Of a stretch of DNA of 32,875 nt, positions 29,059-32,875 are shown in pieces. The stretch covers positions 1 to 32,875 of the forward strand of contig NZ_JACMYK010000077.1 of NCBI RefSeq assembly GCF_020889785.1, read 5' to 3'. The translations under genes were made by a program, and so were the position numbers. Each line of letters begins with the position of its first letter. The stretch's first letter is position 1. The notes below the pieces were generated by a model. That model worked only from the letters and a program-made list of their open reading frames with translations, did no database searches and was not told where the DNA came from. The DNA comes from Bradyrhizobium acaciae. Its GTDB lineage: Bacteria; Pseudomonadota; Alphaproteobacteria; Rhizobiales; Xanthobacteraceae.

Positions 29059-30050
29059 GCGAGCGTGCGCCTCGTCACATTTCGGTGCTGGGCCGCGAGG
29101 CGGTCGCCTATCTCGATCCGCGCGCCGGCGGCATCTATGTCGATGCGACCTTCGGCGCCGGCGGTTACAGCCGCATGATCCTCGACGTCGCCGGCACGCG
29201 TGTCATCGGTATCGATCGAGACCGCACTGCGATCACAGGCGGCTTCGATCTGGTCGACGGCGCGGGCGGCCGCCTGACGCTGGTCGAAAACCGCTTCTCC
29301 GATCTTGCCGAGGTCTGCGCATCGCAGGGGGTGGAGAAGGTCGACGGCGTCGTGATGGATGTCGGCGTCTCCTCGATGCAACTCGATCAGGCCGAGCGCG
29401 GCTTCTCCTTCCGCCTGGGAGGCCCGCTCGACATGCGGATGGCCCAGAGCGGCCCCTCCGCGGCCGATGTGGTCGCAACCGCTTCCGAGAAACAGCTCGC
29501 CGACATCATCTATATCTTCGGCGAGGAGCGCCATTCGCGCGGCGTTGCCCGCGCCATCGTCGCTGCGCGCAAGGACGCGCCGATCACGACGACCGAGGCG
29601 CTGGCCGAGATCGTCGCAAAGGTCGTGCGCGCCAAGCCGAACGAAATCCATCCGGCGACGCGGACCTTTCAGGCGCTGCGCATCTTCGTCAATGAAGAGC
29701 TCGACGAGCTGCACCTGGCACTCGCTGCGGCCGAGCGCGTGCTGAAACCGGGCGGGCGGCTCGCGGTGGTCTCGTTCCATTCGCTGGAAGACCGCATCGT
29801 CAAGAACTTCCTCACTGAGCGCGGCAAGGTCGCCGGCGGCTCGCGGCATCTGCCCGAGGTCGCGCAGTCAGCGCCGAGCTTCCAGATCCTGACCAAGCGC
29901 CCGGTTGTGCCCTCCGATGCGGAGATCGCGGCGAACCCGCGCGCGCGTTCCGCAAAACTGCGTGCGGCCGAACGCACCACGGCGCCGGCGCATGCGGACG
30001 ACGACCTGCCGTCCTGGCCGCGGCTGTCCGACCTGAAGCGGGGAGGCTGA
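29055..30050 (+). CDS. rsmH: 16S rRNA (cytosine-1402-N4)-methyltransferase
   Basis: 331 residues from the ATG at 29055, the usual family length; an in-frame start 80 codons upstream yields an unlikely basic extension. The N-terminus is MSERAPRHISVLGREAVAYL. The SAM-binding motif YVDATFGAGGYSRMIL is followed by VIGIDRDRTAI, GVVMDVGVSSMQLDQAERGF, SFRLGGPLDMRM and ALRIFVNEELDEL, then KPGGRLAVVSFHSLEDRIVK. It methylates C1402 of 16S rRNA. It is the first gene of the division and cell-wall cluster here. A GGGGGCGG stretch serves as a probable ribosome site, and a short upstream ORF overlaps its start. Confidence 0.97.
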   Translation: MSERAPRHISVLGREAVAYLDPRAGGIYVDATFGAGGYSRMILDVAGTRVIGIDRDRTAITGGFDLVDGAGGRLTLVENRFSDLAEVCASQGVEKVDGVVMDVGVSSMQLDQAERGFSFRLGGPLDMRMAQSGPSAADVVATASEKQLADIIYIFGEERHSRGVARAIVAARKDAPITTTEALAEIVAKVVRAKPNEIHPATRTFQALRIFVNEELDELHLALAAAERVLKPGGRLAVVSFHSLEDRIVKNFLTERGKVAGGSRHLPEVAQSAPSFQILTKRPVVPSDAEIAANPRARSAKLRAAERTTAPAHADDDLPSWPRLSDLKRGG

Positions 30051-30052
30051 CG

Positions 30053-30490
30053 ATGCGCCTTCTCCACCTCCTCGTCATCGGCATGCTGATCTTCGCGGCA
30101 TCCTATGTCTACCGCATCAAGATGGAATCGACCGCGCGCGTCGAACGCGTGCTGCAGCTCAATGCCGAGATCCGCGAGCAGCGCAACGCGATCGCGACCT
30201 TGCGTGCCGAATGGGCCAAGCTCGATGCGCCGCTCCGGCTGCAGGGGCTTGCCGAACGCCATCTGCCGTTGAAGCCGGTCAACGCCAACCAGTACGATTC
30301 CCTGAAGAATCTGCCGGAACGGCCGCCGAGCTTCACGCGGCCCGGTTCGCGCGATCCGATCGGCGCGATGATCGACACCATCGAGGCCGCCGCCGCGCCC
30401 GACAGCACGACCGGATCGATCGACAAGCCGGCGACCGACCAGCCCGCGCCAACCGAGGATCCCGAGCAGGGCGGGGGAGACCAGCAATGA
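30053..30490 (+). CDS. ftsL: Cell division protein FtsL
   Basis: 145 residues. One transmembrane helix at the N-terminus (LLHLLVIGMLIFAASYVY) is followed by a periplasmic coiled coil (about 22-62, VERVLQLNAEIREQRNAIAT then LRAEWAKLDAPLRLQGLAER) and HLPLKPVNANQY. This pattern and the position between rsmH and ftsI identify FtsL, which with FtsB and FtsQ activates FtsWI at the septum. The C-terminal 60 residues are Pro/Asp-rich and disordered. The start lies 2 bases after the rsmH stop and the end overlaps ftsI by ATGA. Confidence 0.93.
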   Translation: MRLLHLLVIGMLIFAASYVYRIKMESTARVERVLQLNAEIREQRNAIATLRAEWAKLDAPLRLQGLAERHLPLKPVNANQYDSLKNLPERPPSFTRPGSRDPIGAMIDTIEAAAAPDSTTGSIDKPATDQPAPTEDPEQGGGDQQ

Positions 30491-32247
30491 CGGGACCAGC
30501 CATGACCGATCCCGCACCCGCCAACAAGCCGGCTGAACCCTGGCGCGCGCGGCTGATCCGCACGCTGCTGTACGGCAACAATGTGGACCGTGCCGCCAAG
30601 GCGCGCGCACGCGTTGGCCTTGCCATTCTCGCTTTCGCCGCGGTCTATTGCGTGCTGGCCGGACGTCTGGTGCTGTTCGCCGTCGGCGCCGACAGCCATG
30701 GCGCGCGCCGCACCGCCTCACAGGACGCGATCGCAACCGCCAGGCCCGACATCACCGACCGCAACGGCGAAATCCTCGCCACCGACGTCAAGGCGCCGAG
30801 CCTGTTCGCCGAACCGCGCCGCCTGATCGACAAGGACGAGGCGATCGAGCTTTTGACCGCAGCCTTGCCCGATCTCGACACCGGCGAGGTGCGCGACCGC
30901 CTGTCGTCGCGCAAGGGCTTCGTCTGGCTGAAGCGCGAGATCACGCCGAAGCAGCAGCTCGACATCCATCGCCTCGGCCTTCCCGGCGTCGGCTTCCTGC
31001 GCGAGAACAAGCGCGTCTATCCGACCGGCAACGAGGTCGCCCATCTGATCGGCCTGGTCAACATCGACAACCAGGGCATCGCCGGCATGGAGAAGTGGCT
31101 GGACAATAACGGTCTGGCCGATCTGCATCGCGCGGGCTTCGCCACCGACCGGCTGCAGAAGCCGGTGGAATTGTCGGTCGACCTGCGCGTCGAGCACGCG
31201 CTGCGCGACGAGTTGATCAAGGCGAAGGAGAAGTTCAAGGCCAAGGCCGCCTCGGGCCTCGTCTCCAACGTGCGCACCGGCGAGATCGTGGCGATGGTGT
31301 CGCTGCCGGATTTCGATCCGAACAATCCGAAGGAGGCGCACGATCCCGATCGCATCAACCGCCTGACCACCGGCGTCTACGAGATGGGCTCGACCTTCAA
31401 GGCGTTCACGCTGGCGATGGCGCTGGATAGCGGCCGGTTCGATCTCAACTCGATGTGGGATGCGCGCGGCCCGCTGCACTACGGCAAGTTCGCGATCCAC
31501 GACGATCACAACATGGGCCGTATGATCAACATGAAGGAGGTGTTCTACTATTCCTCCAACATCGGCGCCGGGCGCATCGCGCTGGCGATGGGCGTCGACG
31601 CGCACAAGGCGTTCCTGCGCAAGATGGGGCAGCTCGAGCGGCTGCGCACCGAATTGCCGGAGAGTGCCTCGCCGATCGTGCCGAAGAAGTGGGGCGAGCT
31701 GAACACCGTCACCATCTCGTTCGGTCACGGCATCGCGGTGGCGCCGCTGCAGGCGGTGATGGGCATCGACGCGCTGGTCAATGGCGGCTACCTGATCCCG
31801 CCGACCTTCCTCAAGCGCACCGAGCAGGAGGCGATGGCGATGGCCAAGCGCGTCATCAAGCCTGAGACCTCGGACAAGATGCGCTATCTGATGCGGCTCA
31901 ACGCCGAGATCGGCACCGCCAAGAAGGCCGACGTCAAGGGCTACTATATCGGCGGCAAGACCGGCACCGCGGAGAAGGTGATCAACGGCCGCTACGCCAA
32001 GAAGCGGGTGCTGAACGCCTTCACCGCGATCCTGCCCGCCGACAATCCGAAATACCAGCTCTTGATCATGCTCGACGAGCCGCAGCCGCTGAAGGAGACC
32101 TACGGTTTCATCACCTCGGGCTGGAACGCGGTGCCGACCGGCGGCAACGTGATCGCCCGAATTGCGCCGCTTTTGGGCGTCGAACCGCGATTCGACCTGC
32201 CGCCGTCCGACCGCCTTATTCTTGCGGCATCCAGAGCAACCCAGTAA
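30487..32247 (+). CDS. ftsI: Septal peptidoglycan transpeptidase FtsI (PBP3)
   Basis: 586 residues from the ATG at 30487, which overlaps the ftsL stop as ATGA and has GGGGGAGA 6 bases upstream; longer in-frame starts fall within ftsL. A cytoplasmic tail precedes one transmembrane helix at about 42-62 (GLAILAFAAVYCVLAGRLVL). The PBP dimerisation domain follows (ARPDITDRNGEILATDVKAP, FLRENKRVYPTGNEVAHLIG). The transpeptidase domain has the active-site S302 in GSTFK, the SxN motif S356-S-N358 and K491-TGT. It cross-links septal peptidoglycan and is the target of beta-lactams such as cephalexin and aztreonam. Confidence 0.97.
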   Translation: MTGPAMTDPAPANKPAEPWRARLIRTLLYGNNVDRAAKARARVGLAILAFAAVYCVLAGRLVLFAVGADSHGARRTASQDAIATARPDITDRNGEILATDVKAPSLFAEPRRLIDKDEAIELLTAALPDLDTGEVRDRLSSRKGFVWLKREITPKQQLDIHRLGLPGVGFLRENKRVYPTGNEVAHLIGLVNIDNQGIAGMEKWLDNNGLADLHRAGFATDRLQKPVELSVDLRVEHALRDELIKAKEKFKAKAASGLVSNVRTGEIVAMVSLPDFDPNNPKEAHDPDRINRLTTGVYEMGSTFKAFTLAMALDSGRFDLNSMWDARGPLHYGKFAIHDDHNMGRMINMKEVFYYSSNIGAGRIALAMGVDAHKAFLRKMGQLERLRTELPESASPIVPKKWGELNTVTISFGHGIAVAPLQAVMGIDALVNGGYLIPPTFLKRTEQEAMAMAKRVIKPETSDKMRYLMRLNAEIGTAKKADVKGYYIGGKTGTAEKVINGRYAKKRVLNAFTAILPADNPKYQLLIMLDEPQPLKETYGFITSGWNAVPTGGNVIARIAPLLGVEPRFDLPPSDRLILAASRATQ

Positions 32248-32296
32248 GGCGTATAATCACGCGGCGCCAGAACGGTGCCGGCCAGACTGGAAGATC

Positions 32297-32875
32297 ATGA
32301 GACTTCGCGACCTCTTCAGCGCCGATGCCACGATCGATCCGAGGGACGATCCAAGTGCTGACGCCGTTGTCGGCGGGCTTGCGGTCGACAGCCGTGCGGT
32401 GAAGCCGGGCGACCTGTTCTTCGCATTGGCGGGCAGCAAGACCGACGGCGTGCGTTTCGTCGATGCGGCGATCGCCGCGGGCGCGGTCGCTGTTGCCGGC
32501 GACCATCCGCCGCAGGCGGCTCTCCGCGTGCCGTTTGTGACGACGCAAAATCCGCGCCGCGCACTGGCGCTCGCCGCCGCCAGATTCTACCCGCGCCAGC
32601 CCGCGACGATCGCGGCGGTGACCGGCACCAGCGGCAAGACCTCGGTCGCGGCGTTCACGCGACAGATCTGGCAGCGGCTCGGTCATTCCTCCGCGAGCAT
32701 CGGCACCATCGGCCTCGTCTCGGACAAGCGCACCGTCTACGGCTCGCTGACCACACCCGACCCGATCGCGCTGCATCGCCAGCTCGACGAGATCACGGGC
32801 GACGGCGTCACCCATCTCGCCTTCGAAGCGTCCTCGCACGGCCTCGACCAGTATCGGCTCGACGGCGTGCGCATC
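32297..32875 (+). CDS. murE: UDP-MurNAc-tripeptide synthetase MurE (3' end outside window)
   Basis: The first 193 codons are visible from the ATG at 32297. The N-terminal Mur ligase domain contains VVGGLAVDSRAVKPGDLFFA and LAGSKTDGVRF. The central ATP-binding domain begins with the P-loop AAVTGTSGKTS (about residue 110) and continues with SIGTIGLVSDKRTVYGSLTT, PDPIALHRQLDEI and HLAFEASSHGLDQYRLDGVR. It adds the third amino acid, normally meso-diaminopimelate in this group, to UDP-MurNAc-L-Ala-D-Glu. It follows ftsI after 49 bases in the same operon. The C-terminal domain that would show the substrate-selecting motif is not in the window. Confidence 0.96.
   Translation, partial: MRLRDLFSADATIDPRDDPSADAVVGGLAVDSRAVKPGDLFFALAGSKTDGVRFVDAAIAAGAVAVAGDHPPQAALRVPFVTTQNPRRALALAAARFYPRQPATIAAVTGTSGKTSVAAFTRQIWQRLGHSSASIGTIGLVSDKRTVYGSLTTPDPIALHRQLDEITGDGVTHLAFEASSHGLDQYRLDGVRI

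Noticed and set aside
29650..30750. Possible second start of ftsI far upstream (30211) within ftsL
   Set aside because: The extension would be read out of frame through ftsL and is Arg-rich. The ATGA overlap at 30487 with a good ribosome site is the standard arrangement.
1..32875. CRISPR array, insertion sequence, prophage or tRNA gene
   Set aside because: I looked for regularly spaced repeats, transposase motifs, terminal inverted repeats with target duplications and tRNA cloverleaf patterns and saw none convincing.

Overview
The window looks like chromosome of a high-GC alphaproteobacterium of the Bradyrhizobium / Nitrobacteraceae type. The reasons are the rsmH-ftsL-ftsI-murE gene order, an alphaproteobacterial-style RNase P RNA, several small proteins of a kind I associate with Bradyrhizobium, and degenerate intergenic repeats typical of that family. 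The organism call is inference from gene content, not from a database comparison. I see no tRNA, rRNA, CRISPR array, insertion sequence or phage gene.

Layout. Positions 1-1820 hold two divergent paralogous secreted proteins around a Crp/Fnr-like palindrome, a 47-residue secreted remnant, a dispersed repeat and a 31-residue membrane protein with its own terminator. From 2300 to 7820 come an extensin-family lipoprotein, a single-domain response regulator, a tungstate-type permease and binding protein arranged tail to tail, a small conserved protein, an SDR with a degenerate active site and an L,D-transpeptidase. At 8027-10699 one 890-residue gene joins a Baeyer-Villiger-type flavin monooxygenase to an HSL-family esterase. 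This is the most striking gene here: oxygenation to an ester and ester hydrolysis would occur in one chain, but the monooxygenase carries Phe where the family fingerprint has His.

From 10900 to 20440 lie regulators and exporters. A GNAT enzyme and a LuxR-type regulator are followed by a TetR regulator divergent from an EmrA/EmrB-like pair. A 21-bp palindrome between them overlaps a near-consensus promoter. An ABC exporter and a MATE exporter follow, giving three efflux families in a row. The MATE gene overlaps a convergent TauE/SafE transporter by 84 bases.

From 21300 to 27600 are an alpha/beta hydrolase, a minus-strand group (basic hypothetical protein, DUF2721, DUF1254) preceded by a perfect FNR/FixK-type box, a stand-alone sigma-70 region 1.1 protein, rnpB, and a DGPF-protein plus ECF42-type sigma factor pair with a matching promoter-like motif.

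The last 5 kb carry a peptidoglycan amidase facing away from the division and cell-wall operon: rsmH, ftsL, ftsI and the 5' part of murE, tightly packed. Cell-wall functions recur through the window (extensin-type peptidase fold, YkuD transpeptidase, amidase, FtsI, MurE).
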